A stretch of DNA of 36,910 bases from Desulfosporosinus sp. (GTDB taxonomy: Bacteria; Campylobacterota; Campylobacteria; Campylobacterales; Arcobacteraceae): assembly GCA_020719775.1 (NCBI GenBank), contig DYPS01000019.1, positions 1 through 36,910 on the forward strand. Direction: 5' to 3'. Under the pieces are notes generated by a model that did not search any database, was not told the origin of the DNA, and worked only from the letters and a program-made list of their open reading frames with translations. Shown piece by piece: positions 1 to 8,622 of this stretch. The position numbers and the translations under genes were made by a program. Positions within the stretch are counted from its first letter, which is position 1, and the number at the start of each line of letters is the position of its first letter.

Positions 1-2
1 AA

Positions 3-31
3 AAAAGCCCCATCTAAAAGATGGGGCTTTT
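3..31. terminator. Rho-independent terminator, usable in both directions
   Basis: A 9-bp perfect stem (GCCCCATCT at 7-15 with AGATGGGGC at 19-27) has a 3-nt loop and is flanked by A and T runs. The minus-strand reading has the longer U tract (six, from bases 1-6), so it could end minus-strand transcripts running past acnB. It could also end a plus-strand gene lying left of the window. Confidence 0.8.
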
Positions 32-119
32 CATTTACTGGCAATCTTAACTTTCTATCTCACAACGATCTATTTCATTTCATTCAATACGATCGATACA
101 CTTCACTAGTTCACCCTGC

Positions 120-152
120 CTTTGACATGTTTCCTTGAAACATAAGTCAAAG
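120..152. other. Intergenic hairpin of unknown role
   Basis: CTTTGAC (120-126) plus ATGTTTC (127-133) pair with GAAACAT (137-143) and GTCAAAG (146-152). This makes a 14-bp stem with a 2-nt bulge and a 3-nt loop. There is no U tract after it, so it is not a simple terminator. It sits between two terminators, which would fit a small RNA or a structured acnB 3' tail; neither is shown. Confidence 0.45.
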
Positions 153-164
153 TCTAAAATAGCT

Positions 165-192
165 AAAAGAGTGAAACTATTCACTCTTTTTT
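165..192. terminator. Terminator downstream of acnB
   Basis: An 11-bp perfect stem (165-175 with 180-190) with an ACTA loop lies just past the acnB stop codon. The T run is longer on the plus strand (187-192), so it may also end a short plus-strand transcript. Confidence 0.75.
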
Positions 193-196
193 AACA

Positions 197-2764
197 CTAT
201 TTTACCATAGCTTGTAAATCTTCTTTGCTTACTTTATTGAAGTTTAAGTATTTATAAACACTATCAGTCATCTCTGGTTTGATTTTGTTTGGTACGATAC
301 TTAAATACTCCTCTTTTGTAGGAATTCTCCCTTTAAGAGCTGTAACAGCAGCTAATTCAGCACTTCCAAGATAAACTTGACTTCCTTTTCCAAGTCTATT
401 GTCAAAGTTTCTTGTAGATGTTGAGAATACATAAGCATTTTGTGCAACTGCTGCTTGGTTACCCATACATAAGCTACATCCTGGGATTTCAGTTCTTGCA
501 CCTGCCATACCAAATACTGAGTAATATCCCTCTTCTTGAAGTGTTTTTTCATCCATTTTTGTTGGAGGACAAACCCATAGTTTTGTAGGAACTTGACCTT
601 CACCTCTTAAAACTTCCCCTAAAGCTCTAAATAAACCGATATTTGTCATGCAAGAACCAACAAAAACTTCATCTATTTTTGTTTGAAGTCCTGCTGCATG
701 GATTTCACTTAAAGTTTTTACATCATCTGGATCATTTGGACAAGCTAAGATTGGCTCAGTAATCTCATTTAAATCGATTTCAATAATTGCTGCATATTCT
801 GCATCTTTATCAGCTTCAAGTAAAACTGGATTTGCTAACCATTCTTTCATTTTATCAGCTCTTCTTTGTAATGTAGCTGCATCTTGGTAACCCTGAGCTA
901 TCATCTCTTCAATCAATACAATATTTGATGCTAAATACTCAGCAACTGGCTCTTTGTTTAATTTAACTGTACAAGCTGCAGCACTTCTTTCAGCTGAAGC
1001 ATCAGAAAGTTCAAATGCTTGCTCACATTTTAGGTCTTCTAAACCTTCGATTTCAAGAATTTTTCCATCAAAAATATTTTTCTTACCTTTTTTCTCAACA
1101 GTTAAAAGTCCAGCTTTGATAGCATAGTAAGGGATCGCATTTACCAAATCTCTTAAAGTAATTCCATCTTGCATTTCACCTTTAAATCTTACAAGAACTG
1201 ATTCAGGCATAGTTAAAGGCATCATACCTGTAACACCCGCAAATGCTACAAGTCCAGACCCTGCAGGGAATGAAATACCAATTGGGAATCTTGTATGGCT
1301 ATCTCCACCAGTTCCTACAGTATCTGGTAAACAAAGTCTATTTAACCATGAGTGAATAACACCATCACCTGGTCTTAAAATAACACCTTTTCTGCTTGTC
1401 CAGAATGCTGGAAGCGTATGTTGAAGTTTGATATCTGCAGGTTTTGGATAAGCAGCTGTATGACAGAATGATTGCATAACCATATCAGCTCCAAAATCAA
1501 GTGCAGCTAATTCTTTAACCTCATCTCTTGTCATTGGTCCTGTTGTATCTTGACTTCCTACTGTTGTAGCGATTGGCTCACAGTAAACATTTGGTTTGAT
1601 ACCTTCGGTTCCACAAGCACGACCAACCATTTTTTGAGCTAATGTATAACCTTTTCCATTATCAGCTGGATTTTCTGGGATTAAAAATAGATCACTTGCG
1701 TCCATACCTAAAGCTTCTCTTGCTTTTGCAGTCAATCCTTTTCCAATGATTAATGGGATTCTTCCCCCTGCTCTCATTTCGTCAGTAATAGTATTTGGTT
1801 GAAGTGCAAATGTACTTACAACGGCACCATCTTTTAAAATTACACCCTCGTAAGGTTTAACAACAATTACATCACCAGTTTCAAGATTTTCAACTGGAGC
1901 TTTTAATGGTAAGCATCCGCTGTCTTCTGCTGTGTTAAAGAAAATTGGAGCGATGATACTTCCGATTACAACTCCTCCTGTTCTTTTGTTTGGGATACCC
2001 TCTACGTCTGTTCCCATATGCCATTGAACAGAGTTTATCCCTGATTTTCTAGAACTTCCTGTTCCAACTACATCTCCAACATAAGCTAAAGGATTTCCTT
2101 TTTCTTTCAATTCATCCATCGTTTGAAGTGGATTTGGCATTCTAGCACCCAACATTGAGTTTGCATGTAGAGGAATATCAGCTCTTGTAAATGCTTCGCT
2201 AGCTGGAGATAAATCATCAGTATTTGTTTCACCTGGGATTTTATAAACAGTAAGTTGAATCTCATCAGCTAATGCTGGTTTGTTCGTAAACCATTCTCCA
2301 TTTGCCCAAGAAGCAATAACTTCTTTTGCTTTAGCATTTCCATTTTTTGCTAAAAGATTTACATCTTCAAAACTTCCATAAACCAAGATTGTATTTTTAA
2401 GTTGTTCAGCAGCACTATTAGCAACATCACCATCAATTTTTAAAGCTTCAACAAGTGGAGAAACATTGAATCCACCACCCATTTTTCCTAAAATTTCACA
2501 TGCTTTAACTTTGCTAATAGCACCACATGTTATTTTTCCTTGCACTACATCATTTAAAAATGCAGCTTTTACATAAGCACTATCATCAACTCCACCATTG
2601 ATTTTATTTTCAAATAGGTCAAGTAAATAATCTTGTTCAACTATTGCATCTGCTTTTAAAAGCTCAACAAGCTCTGCTGTTTGTTCTGCTGTAAGTGCCA
2701 AAGGTGGAACACCAAGTACTGCTCTTTCTGTTGTATGTAATTTATAGTTTGCTACTAAACTCAT
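197..2764 (-). CDS. acnB: Aconitate hydratase B
   Basis: AcnB converts citrate to isocitrate through cis-aconitate in the cytoplasmic TCA cycle. At 855 residues it is close to the roughly 865 usual for the family. It has the N-terminal helical HEAT-like domain, then the swivel domain (region with GTGSSRKSG), then the catalytic core with [10 protein letters not shown] and GGDSHTRFP. The three [4Fe-4S] cysteine ligands are visible as [10 protein letters not shown] and GCSLCMGNQ. The ATG follows an AAGGA site about 8 nt upstream. It is monocistronic, ends at a hairpin terminator, and diverges from the DedA gene. In related bacteria AcnB can also act as an RNA-binding regulator when its cluster is lost; nothing here tests that. 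Confidence 0.98.
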   Translation of the reverse strand: MSLVANYKLHTTERAVLGVPPLALTAEQTAELVELLKADAIVEQDYLLDLFENKINGGVDDSAYVKAAFLNDVVQGKITCGAISKVKACEILGKMGGGFNVSPLVEALKIDGDVANSAAEQLKNTILVYGSFEDVNLLAKNGNAKAKEVIASWANGEWFTNKPALADEIQLTVYKIPGETNTDDLSPASEAFTRADIPLHANSMLGARMPNPLQTMDELKEKGNPLAYVGDVVGTGSSRKSGINSVQWHMGTDVEGIPNKRTGGVVIGSIIAPIFFNTAEDSGCLPLKAPVENLETGDVIVVKPYEGVILKDGAVVSTFALQPNTITDEMRAGGRIPLIIGKGLTAKAREALGMDASDLFLIPENPADNGKGYTLAQKMVGRACGTEGIKPNVYCEPIATTVGSQDTTGPMTRDEVKELAALDFGADMVMQSFCHTAAYPKPADIKLQHTLPAFWTSRKGVILRPGDGVIHSWLNRLCLPDTVGTGGDSHTRFPIGISFPAGSGLVAFAGVTGMMPLTMPESVLVRFKGEMQDGITLRDLVNAIPYYAIKAGLLTVEKKGKKNIFDGKILEIEGLEDLKCEQAFELSDASAERSAAACTVKLNKEPVAEYLASNIVLIEEMIAQGYQDAATLQRRADKMKEWLANPVLLEADKDAEYAAIIEIDLNEITEPILACPNDPDDVKTLSEIHAAGLQTKIDEVFVGSCMTNIGLFRALGEVLRGEGQVPTKLWVCPPTKMDEKTLQEEGYYSVFGMAGARTEIPGCSLCMGNQAAVAQNAYVFSTSTRNFDNRLGKGSQVYLGSAELAAVTALKGRIPTKEEYLSIVPNKIKPEMTDSVYKYLNFNKVSKEDLQAMVK

Positions 2765-2793
2765 TATTAAAATCCTTTTTTATTAATTTTGAA

Positions 2794-2881
2794 ATAGTGT
2801 AACAAAAAAAAATAAATTTTTGGAAACCAGTGTGTAATTTTTGCATGGTGATAAAGAAAATGTTTAGAAAAGTTACACTAT
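2794..2881. promoter_or_regulatory. Inverted repeat in the acnB-dedA divergent region
   Basis: ATAGTGTAAC at 2794-2803 and its exact complement GTTACACTAT at 2872-2881 are 68 bp apart. A further TGTAAC core occurs near 2928. On the minus strand the first arm reads TTG-TTACACT after a long T run, which resembles an extended -10 for acnB. The second arm gives the same reading on the plus strand toward dedA. The arms may therefore be two divergent -10 elements, operators, or both. Confidence 0.4.
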
Positions 2882-2987
2882 CCTTCACTAATAAGCTTGA
2901 TGATAAAAATAAAATATTTTATTTTATGTAACCAAAAGCATAACAATTTTTAGTTATTATCCAAAAAAAAATTAGGAAAAAATTTAA

Positions 2988-3518
2988 ATGGAATCATTTA
3001 TTAACGATTGGGGTTATATAGCCCTTTTTTTATATAGTTTTGGTGGAGGGATGTTGGCTTTAGCGATTGCTAGCGTTTTAAGTTTTACTGGTGATCTTAA
3101 TATTTATTATGTAATTAGTGTTGCTATTGTATCAAATTTTATTGGTGACCAATTTTTATTTTTATTATCAAGAAATAACAAATCCTATGCTAAATCAATG
3201 ATGTCCAAATGGGGAAGAAAAATTGCTTTAACTCATCTTATGATGAGAAAGTATGGGATTTGGATACTTTTTATAAAAAAATATATCTATGGGATCAAAA
3301 CACTAGTTCCACTTGCTATGGGACTTACAAAATTTGACTTTAAGAAATTCACTTTATACAATCTTTTAGCTTCGATAATTTGGGGAATTGTAGTAGGAAC
3401 TATTTCATATTATTTAGGACAAGTTTTTCTTGATTCATTAGAAAAGTATAAAGAGTTTGGAATTCTTTTGGTAATTTTGTTTTTGATTTTAATTATTCGA
3501 TTATTTAAACGATATTAA
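2988..3518 (+). CDS. DedA/VTT-family inner-membrane protein
   Basis: This 176-residue hydrophobic protein has about four to five membrane segments. The central stretch FIKKYIYGIKTLVPLAMG corresponds to the DedA/VTT motif (F-x-R-F-x-P-G-x-R-x-x-x-P-x-x-A-G in typical members). Two typical residues differ here: the Pro-Gly is YG, and the arginines are lysines. DedA proteins are implicated in lipid-carrier or phospholipid flipping and membrane homeostasis; the substrate here is unknown. An AGGA site at 2974-2977 supports the start. A hairpin terminator follows, so it is probably a single-gene transcript. Confidence 0.85.
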   Translation: MESFINDWGYIALFLYSFGGGMLALAIASVLSFTGDLNIYYVISVAIVSNFIGDQFLFLLSRNNKSYAKSMMSKWGRKIALTHLMMRKYGIWILFIKKYIYGIKTLVPLAMGLTKFDFKKFTLYNLLASIIWGIVVGTISYYLGQVFLDSLEKYKEFGILLVILFLILIIRLFKRY

Positions 3519-3524
3519 ATTTAA

Positions 3525-3552
3525 TCTTAAAATAATTATTTAAGACTTTTTT
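3525..3552 (+). terminator. Terminator of the DedA gene
   Basis: A 7-bp stem, TCTTAAA (3525-3531) with TTTAAGA (3539-3545), is followed by C and six T. Confidence 0.65.
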
Positions 3553-3571
3553 GTTTTATCAAGTCAATTTA

Positions 3572-3579
3572 GATAAAAT
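3572..3579 (+). promoter_or_regulatory. Putative -10 box of yajQ
   Basis: GATAAAAT lies about 30 nt before the yajQ start, preceded by T-rich sequence in the Campylobacterota sigma-70 style. It is based on sequence resemblance only. Confidence 0.4.
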
Positions 3580-3609
3580 GGCGATAGTTAAAACAAAGGA
3601 TATAATGTA

Positions 3610-4113
3610 ATGGCAAAAGTAAAAGAACATAGTTTTGATATTTCAGCAAAACTTGATATGTCAGAGATGAAAAATGCACTTATTCAAGCACAAAAAGAGA
3701 TTGATACGAGATATGATTTTAAAGGTATTTCAAAAGAATATGATTTAAATATAAATACAAAAATTCTAACACTTCTTTCGCAAAGTGATAATAAAATAGA
3801 TGCAATGAAAGATATACTTGTATCTAAAATGAATAAAAGAGGTGTTTCTATCAACTCTTTGGAAGAATTAAAAGCTGAAGATGCAAGTGGTGGGAATAGA
3901 AAATTTACTTATAAAATCGTTGATACAATAGAAAGTGATGAAGCCAAAACTATTCAAAAAGAGATCAAATCACTTAATCTTAAAGTAACGGCAGTTAATC
4001 AAGGTGATGAGATTCGAGTAAGCGGAAAAAATCTTGATGATTTACAATCTATAATGAAACATCTCAAAACTTTAGAGCTTAAAGCTCCACTTGTATTTGA
4101 TAACTTCAGATAA
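3610..4113 (+). CDS. yajQ: YajQ family nucleotide-binding protein
   Basis: At 167 residues it is close to the usual length of about 163. The conserved N-terminus HSFDIS...EIDTRYDFKG and the C-terminal pattern ending in LVFDNFR match the family, which folds as two ferredoxin-like domains. A homologue in Xanthomonas binds cyclic di-GMP and acts as a transcription cofactor, and others bind RNA or nucleotides. No role can be fixed from this sequence. An AAGGA site precedes the ATG. hemL follows after a 118-nt leader, so the two may be co-transcribed. Confidence 0.95.
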   Translation: MAKVKEHSFDISAKLDMSEMKNALIQAQKEIDTRYDFKGISKEYDLNINTKILTLLSQSDNKIDAMKDILVSKMNKRGVSINSLEELKAEDASGGNRKFTYKIVDTIESDEAKTIQKEIKSLNLKVTAVNQGDEIRVSGKNLDDLQSIMKHLKTLELKAPLVFDNFR

Positions 4114-4155
4114 AAGAAACTAATTTCTCACTTTAGGATTTGCCTATTTAGGTTT

Positions 4156-4224
4156 GGCTTGTCAAGCCGTTAAAAGAAGAAAAAATATAAGTCCCTTCAA
4201 ATTTGGGACAAATTTTAAGGAAAA
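4156..4224 (+). promoter_or_regulatory. Structured hemL leader with a box shared with lepA
   Basis: Two small hairpins precede hemL: GGCTT/AAGCC at 4156-4168 and GTCCC/GGGAC at 4191-4209. The second runs into a 19-bp sequence at 4206-4224 (GGACAAATTT then TAAGGAAAA), which holds the ribosome site. The same 19 bp occur before lepA at 6778-6796, also just after a stem. The structures are short, so a regulatory role is only a suggestion. Confidence 0.4.
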
Positions 4225-4231
4225 AATAAAA

Positions 4232-5512
4232 ATGTTTAAAAAAAGTGTAAAAGCATATGAAGATGCAAAAATAGTTATTCCAGGTGGAGTTGATAGTCCG
4301 GTTCGAGCATTTGGTGGAGTGATAGGAACTCCCCCTTTTATCACAAAAGGAAAAGGAAGCTATTTGTATGATGTAGATGGAAATAAATACCTTGATTTTG
4401 TACAAAGTTGGGGTCCACTTATTTTTGGACATAGCAATAAAGATATTGAAAAAGCTGTTATAAAAACTGCCAAACTTGGTCTTTCTTTTGGGGCTCCAAC
4501 TGAGCTTGAAACAGAATTAGCCAATGAGATAGTGGAGATGTTTCCACATATTGATAAAGTAAGATTTGTTAGTTCAGGAACTGAAGCTGTAATGAGTGCA
4601 ATAAGACTTGCGCGAGGAGTCACAGGGAAAAATGACATTATCAAATTTGAGGGTTGTTATCATGGACATAGTGATAGTTTACTTGTAAGTGCTGGAAGTG
4701 GAATGGCAACTTTTGGGGCTCCAAGTAGTCCAGGAGTTCCAGCTGACCTTATTAAACATACATTATTAACAGAATATAATAATCTTGAGCAATTGGAAAA
4801 ATGTTTCTCTGAATCAAAAGATATTGCTTGTTTGATAATTGAACCAATAGCTGGAAATATGGGTCTAGTTCCTGCAACGCAAGAATTTTTACAAGCTTGT
4901 AGAGAGCTCTGCACAAAACACGGTGCATTACTGATTTTTGATGAAGTTATGTCTGGATTTAGAGCATCATCACAAGGATCTTATGGAATCAACAATATAG
5001 AAGCTGACATTATTACTTTTGGTAAAGTTATAGGAGCTGGGATGCCTGTTGGAGCATTTGCGGCAAATAACTTTATCATGGGACATTTAAGCCCTTTAGG
5101 AAAAGTTTATCAGGCTGGAACTTTAAGTGGAAATCCAGTAGCGATGGCAGCTGGACTTGTAAGTTTACAAAAAATAAAGGCAGATAAAAAACTCTACGAT
5201 AAGCTTAATGAAAAAGCGGTGATGTTGACATCTGGGCTTAAAAAAGTGGCTCAGAAACATAATATCCCACTTCAAATTGATACAAGAGGGAGTATGTTTG
5301 GATTTTTCTTTTGTGAAGAAACACCAACAAATATGAAAGAAGTTGGAAAATGTGACTTTAAACGATTTGCAACTTTCCACCATGAGATGCTCAAACGTGG
5401 TTTTTATTTCGCTTGTAGCCAATATGAAGCTGGATTTATCTGCGAAACAATGACAAAAAAAGAGATAAAAGCGACCATTAAAGCTGCAGATGAAGTGATG
5501 AGTTTATTATAA
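4232..5512 (+). CDS. hemL: Glutamate-1-semialdehyde 2,1-aminomutase
   Basis: HemL converts glutamate-1-semialdehyde to 5-aminolevulinate with PLP, the second step of the C5 tetrapyrrole pathway. At 426 residues it matches the family length. The N-terminus MFKKS...[13 protein letters not shown] is typical, and so are GCYHGHSD near residue 141, FDEVMSGFR near 236, and the PLP-binding lysine K265 in TFGKVIGAG. The reading frame is open back to 4154, but the family N-terminus and the AAGGAAA site at 4217-4223 place the start at 4232. hemB, two pathway steps later, lies at 22.4 kb in this window. Confidence 0.98.
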   Translation: MFKKSVKAYEDAKIVIPGGVDSPVRAFGGVIGTPPFITKGKGSYLYDVDGNKYLDFVQSWGPLIFGHSNKDIEKAVIKTAKLGLSFGAPTELETELANEIVEMFPHIDKVRFVSSGTEAVMSAIRLARGVTGKNDIIKFEGCYHGHSDSLLVSAGSGMATFGAPSSPGVPADLIKHTLLTEYNNLEQLEKCFSESKDIACLIIEPIAGNMGLVPATQEFLQACRELCTKHGALLIFDEVMSGFRASSQGSYGINNIEADIITFGKVIGAGMPVGAFAANNFIMGHLSPLGKVYQAGTLSGNPVAMAAGLVSLQKIKADKKLYDKLNEKAVMLTSGLKKVAQKHNIPLQIDTRGSMFGFFFCEETPTNMKEVGKCDFKRFATFHHEMLKRGFYFACSQYEAGFICETMTKKEIKATIKAADEVMSLL

Positions 5513-5548
5513 TTTATTTTTTCAGAAATCAAATACAAGGGATATAAA

Positions 5549-5836
5549 ATGGTAAAACATATAGTTTTTTTTAAACTTTCAAATGAAGGCACACAACACA
5601 AAGATGAGATAATTACAAAATTAAATAATCTTAAAAATCAGATTGATTTTATTAGAGATTTAGAGGTTGGAATAAATTTTGCTAATGAATCTAGAGCTTT
5701 TGATTTAGCTTTAACTGTAATAGTTGATAGCAAAGAGGCATTAAATGCTTATGCAGTTCATCCTCAACATCTACCTGTAATTGAATTTATCAAATCACTA
5801 AATACTGAAAGTAAAGTAGTTGACTATGAATTTTAA
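5549..5836 (+). CDS. Dabb (stress-responsive alpha/beta barrel) domain protein
   Basis: This 95-residue protein begins MVKHIVFFKLS and ends with the HPQHLPVIEFIKS pattern, as in Dabb-domain proteins, which form small dimeric ferredoxin-like barrels. The conserved histidines H4, H76 and H79 are typical of the fold. Some members are enzymes and many have no known activity. AAGGGA precedes the ATG. It sits 36 nt after hemL and 27 nt before the AtpZ-like gene, so it is likely one transcription unit. No function is assigned. Confidence 0.85.
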   Translation: MVKHIVFFKLSNEGTQHKDEIITKLNNLKNQIDFIRDLEVGINFANESRAFDLALTVIVDSKEALNAYAVHPQHLPVIEFIKSLNTESKVVDYEF

Positions 5837-5863
5837 TAATATTATTTTAAAAGGTGAAAATTT

Positions 5864-6190
5864 ATGTTAGAAAACAAAGAGATCAATGAAGAGATTTTAC
5901 AAGCAGAAAAACCAAAACATAAAGATAAGTTAGAAGCACTAGATAATCTTTCGCTAGGAATTTCCATTGTCGTTGCACTTGCGCTTGGTGTTGGACTTGG
6001 ATTGCTTTTAAAAGAATGGACTGGATATACTTGGATGCTTTGGATCGGTGTTCTTTATGGAATTGCCGCTGCCGTTTTAAATGTTTATAAAGCGTACAAG
6101 AAAGCAAAAGCTTCACTTGATGAACTTGCAAATGATCCAAAATACAAATATCAAGCGGAGCATGGAATCAATAAAATAGATGAAAATTAG
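5864..6190 (+). CDS. AtpZ/AtpI-like membrane protein
   Basis: This 108-residue protein has an acidic or charged N-terminus (1-28) and two membrane helices (about 29-50 and 54-74) with the GVGLGLLLKEWTG pattern of the AtpZ family. It ends in a lysine-rich tail. AtpZ/AtpI proteins are encoded near ATP synthase genes in many bacteria, where AtpI helps assemble the c-ring and AtpZ may help divalent-cation uptake. No ATP synthase gene is nearby here, so a link to the synthase is family inference. AAGGTG precedes the start, and the next gene overlaps its last 11 bases. Confidence 0.8.
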   Translation: MLENKEINEEILQAEKPKHKDKLEALDNLSLGISIVVALALGVGLGLLLKEWTGYTWMLWIGVLYGIAAAVLNVYKAYKKAKASLDELANDPKYKYQAEHGINKIDEN

Positions 6191-6704
6191 TACTATTTTA
6201 GAAACTTTTTTAGCCATTAATATCGTCTCTTCGATGGTTGCAATTGTATTTTTTGGATTTGATGTTGTTCTTAATCTTCAAGTAGCTTTTTTTAGCTCGT
6301 TTTTTATTATTCTTGGTTCATTTTTTGGTTATAGAAAAAATATCCTCAAACAAAGTGAAAATTATATAATTAAAGATGAAAACGAACGAGACACAATTGA
6401 TACAATTGACGATAAGTTTGATTTGTATGGTGAAATCAATGAAAATGAACTAAGTGATGAGGATGTAAAAGAGATTATTAAAGAGGAAAGAAGTAAACAA
6501 AATATCAAAGATAGTTTTACAAATACGATGAAAAGTTTGAGTTCAGTAACCTCTATCTATAGAATTATGGGATATATGTTGCTTGTAATAGGATTTTTCT
6601 TTTTAAATAACAATCAACTTCTTATCCCCATAGCTTATTTATTAGGATTTTTGATAGTACCAATTATGGCACTTATTGTAAATTTAAAATATATCAAAAG
6701 TTAG
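6180..6704 (+). CDS. Unknown four-helix membrane protein coupled to the AtpZ-like gene
   Basis: This 174-residue protein is not one I can name. There are two hydrophobic helices at about 5-25 and 33-50. A long acidic soluble segment follows (about 58-105, rich in Asp and Glu, e.g. DTIDTIDDKFD). Two more helices lie at about 128-146 and 150-170. The ATG lies inside the end of the AtpZ-like gene in another frame, which implies translational coupling and a shared process. Confidence 0.75.
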   Translation: MKISTILETFLAINIVSSMVAIVFFGFDVVLNLQVAFFSSFFIILGSFFGYRKNILKQSENYIIKDENERDTIDTIDDKFDLYGEINENELSDEDVKEIIKEERSKQNIKDSFTNTMKSLSSVTSIYRIMGYMLLVIGFFFLNNNQLLIPIAYLLGFLIVPIMALIVNLKYIKS

Positions 6705-6705
6705 A

Positions 6706-6711
6706 TATAAT
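6706..6711 (+). promoter_or_regulatory. Putative -10 box of lepA
   Basis: An exact TATAAT follows the stop codon of the preceding gene by 1 nt. It would start a lepA mRNA with an 80-nt leader near 6718. Confidence 0.55.
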
Positions 6712-6731
6712 CATCAAAAATAACAGATTCA

Positions 6732-6796
6732 CCTAAATGTTTTTTGAGAAATAGTATTTCTTGAGGCATCGTATTTAGGACAAATTTTAAGGAAAA
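6732..6796 (+). promoter_or_regulatory. Structured lepA leader
   Basis: An outer stem, CCTAAAT (6732-6738) with ATTTAGG (6773-6779), encloses an inner stem AGAAA (6747-6751) with TTTCT (6757-6761). The 3' arm runs directly into the 19-bp box (6778-6796) also found before hemL, which carries the AAGGAAAA ribosome site. Confidence 0.45.
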
Positions 6797-6799
6797 GAA

Positions 6800-8596
6800 T
6801 TGCAAAAAAATATTAGAAATTTTAGTATCATCGCCCATATTGACCATGGAAAATCAACTTTAGCAGATAGGATCATCCAAGAATGTGGTTCAGTTACAGC
6901 AAGAGAGATGACTGCGCAAATGATGGATACGATGGATATTGAAAAAGAGAGAGGGATAACGATAAAAGCTCAATCAGTTCGTCTTGATTATGTGAAAGAT
7001 GGGCAAAATTATGTTCTCAATCTTATCGACACTCCAGGGCATGTTGATTTTAGTTATGAGGTAAGTAGAAGTTTGGCTTCATCTGAAGGTGCTTTACTTA
7101 TCATCGATAGTACTCAAGGAGTGGAAGCACAAACTATAGCAAATGTGTATATCGCTATGGAAAATGATTTGACACTTTTACCAGTTGTCAATAAGATAGA
7201 TTTACCATCTGCTGACCCTATGAGGGTACTTGAAGAGGTTGAGGAAGCTATTGGGATAGATTGTACTGAGCACAATCTTATTAGTGCTAAAACTGGGGTT
7301 GGAGTAAAAGATTTGATAGATGCTATCGTTGATAGAATTCCTGCTCCAAATGGTGATGAAAATGCTCCTACAAAAGCACTTATCTATGATAGTTGGTTTG
7401 ATAACTATTTGGGTGCTTTGGCCCTTGTAAGAGTTTATGATGGAAGTATCAAAAAGGGACAAAATATCAAACTTATGAATACAGAACTATCCCATCAAGT
7501 ACTTGACCTTATGTATCCACATCCACTTCATAGAAAAAAAACAAATGAGATAAAAACGGGTGAGATTGGTATTGTTGTACTGGGGCTGAAAACTACGGAA
7601 GGGATTGCTGTCGGGGATACGATGACAGATCTTAAAAATCCAACCCTAGTAGCAATTGATGGGTTTGCACCTGCTAAACCTTTCGTATTTGCTGGGATTT
7701 ATCCAATAGAAACTGATAAATTTGAAGATTTGAGAGAAGCTTTGAATAAACTCAAAATGAATGATAGCTCCATCTCGTTTGAGCCTGAAAGTTCAGTTGC
7801 TTTAGGCAGTGGATTTAGAACTGGATTTTTGGGGATGCTCCATATGGAAGTTATTAAAGAACGACTTGAACGAGAATTTGACCTTGAGCTAATTGCAACT
7901 GCTCCAACGGTTGTTTATGAAGTGCTTCAAACGAATGGTGAAACGATAATGATTCAAAATCCTTATGATTTACCACCTCCAAGTAAAATTACAAGTATTA
8001 GTGAACCATATGTTAGGGCTACACTTCTTACTCCTGATGAATATCTTGGAAATGTCATCAAACTTTTAAATGATAAAAGAGGAATTCAACTTAAAATGGA
8101 TTATATTAATCCAACTAGAGTGAAACTTGAATATGATATCCCAATGAATGAGATAGTTATGGATTTTTATGACAAACTCAAATCAACTACAAAAGGATAT
8201 GCAAGTTTTGATTATGACATCATCGGATTTCGTCCAGGGAATTTGAAAAAACTTGATGTTTTAGTAGCTGGTGAGCCTGTTGATGCCCTCTCTATCATCG
8301 TTCCTGAAGAAAAAGCATTGTCAAGAGGAAGAGTCTTTGTAAAACAACTGAAAGATCTCATCCCAAGACAACTTTTTGAAGTAGCTATTCAAGCAAGTAT
8401 TGGAAGCACAATTATCGCAAGAGAAACTGTAAAATCTATGGGTAAAAATGTTACCGCTAAATGTTACGGTGGAGATATCACTAGAAAAAGAAAACTTCTT
8501 GAAAAACAAAAAGAGGGTAAAAAAAGGATGAAGTCTATCGGAAAAGTAAATGTACCTCAAGAGGCATTTATGGCAGTGCTTAAACTTGATGCTTAA
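6800..8596 (+). CDS. lepA: Elongation factor 4 (ribosomal back-translocase GTPase)
   Basis: LepA/EF4 is a cytoplasmic translational GTPase that acts on stalled or mistranslocated ribosomes. At 598 residues it has the standard length. G motifs are clear: AHIDHGKST at about 12-20, DTPGHVDF near 77-84, and NKID near 131-134. Domains II, III and V follow, then the LepA-specific C-terminus with [20 protein letters not shown]. Translation begins at TTG, set by AAGGAAAA 4-9 nt upstream and by the family N-terminus. A weak start codon may lower its expression. Confidence 0.98.
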   Translation: MQKNIRNFSIIAHIDHGKSTLADRIIQECGSVTAREMTAQMMDTMDIEKERGITIKAQSVRLDYVKDGQNYVLNLIDTPGHVDFSYEVSRSLASSEGALLIIDSTQGVEAQTIANVYIAMENDLTLLPVVNKIDLPSADPMRVLEEVEEAIGIDCTEHNLISAKTGVGVKDLIDAIVDRIPAPNGDENAPTKALIYDSWFDNYLGALALVRVYDGSIKKGQNIKLMNTELSHQVLDLMYPHPLHRKKTNEIKTGEIGIVVLGLKTTEGIAVGDTMTDLKNPTLVAIDGFAPAKPFVFAGIYPIETDKFEDLREALNKLKMNDSSISFEPESSVALGSGFRTGFLGMLHMEVIKERLEREFDLELIATAPTVVYEVLQTNGETIMIQNPYDLPPPSKITSISEPYVRATLLTPDEYLGNVIKLLNDKRGIQLKMDYINPTRVKLEYDIPMNEIVMDFYDKLKSTTKGYASFDYDIIGFRPGNLKKLDVLVAGEPVDALSIIVPEEKALSRGRVFVKQLKDLIPRQLFEVAIQASIGSTIIARETVKSMGKNVTAKCYGGDITRKRKLLEKQKEGKKRMKSIGKVNVPQEAFMAVLKLDA

Positions 8597-8622
8597 AAAA
8601 ATCTAGGAAAATAGAGTTTACA

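Noticed and set aside
4154-4231. A 26-residue N-terminal extension of HemL.
   Set aside because: It is not part of the family, has no ribosome site, and covers the leader hairpins. AAGGAAA before 4232 sets the real start.
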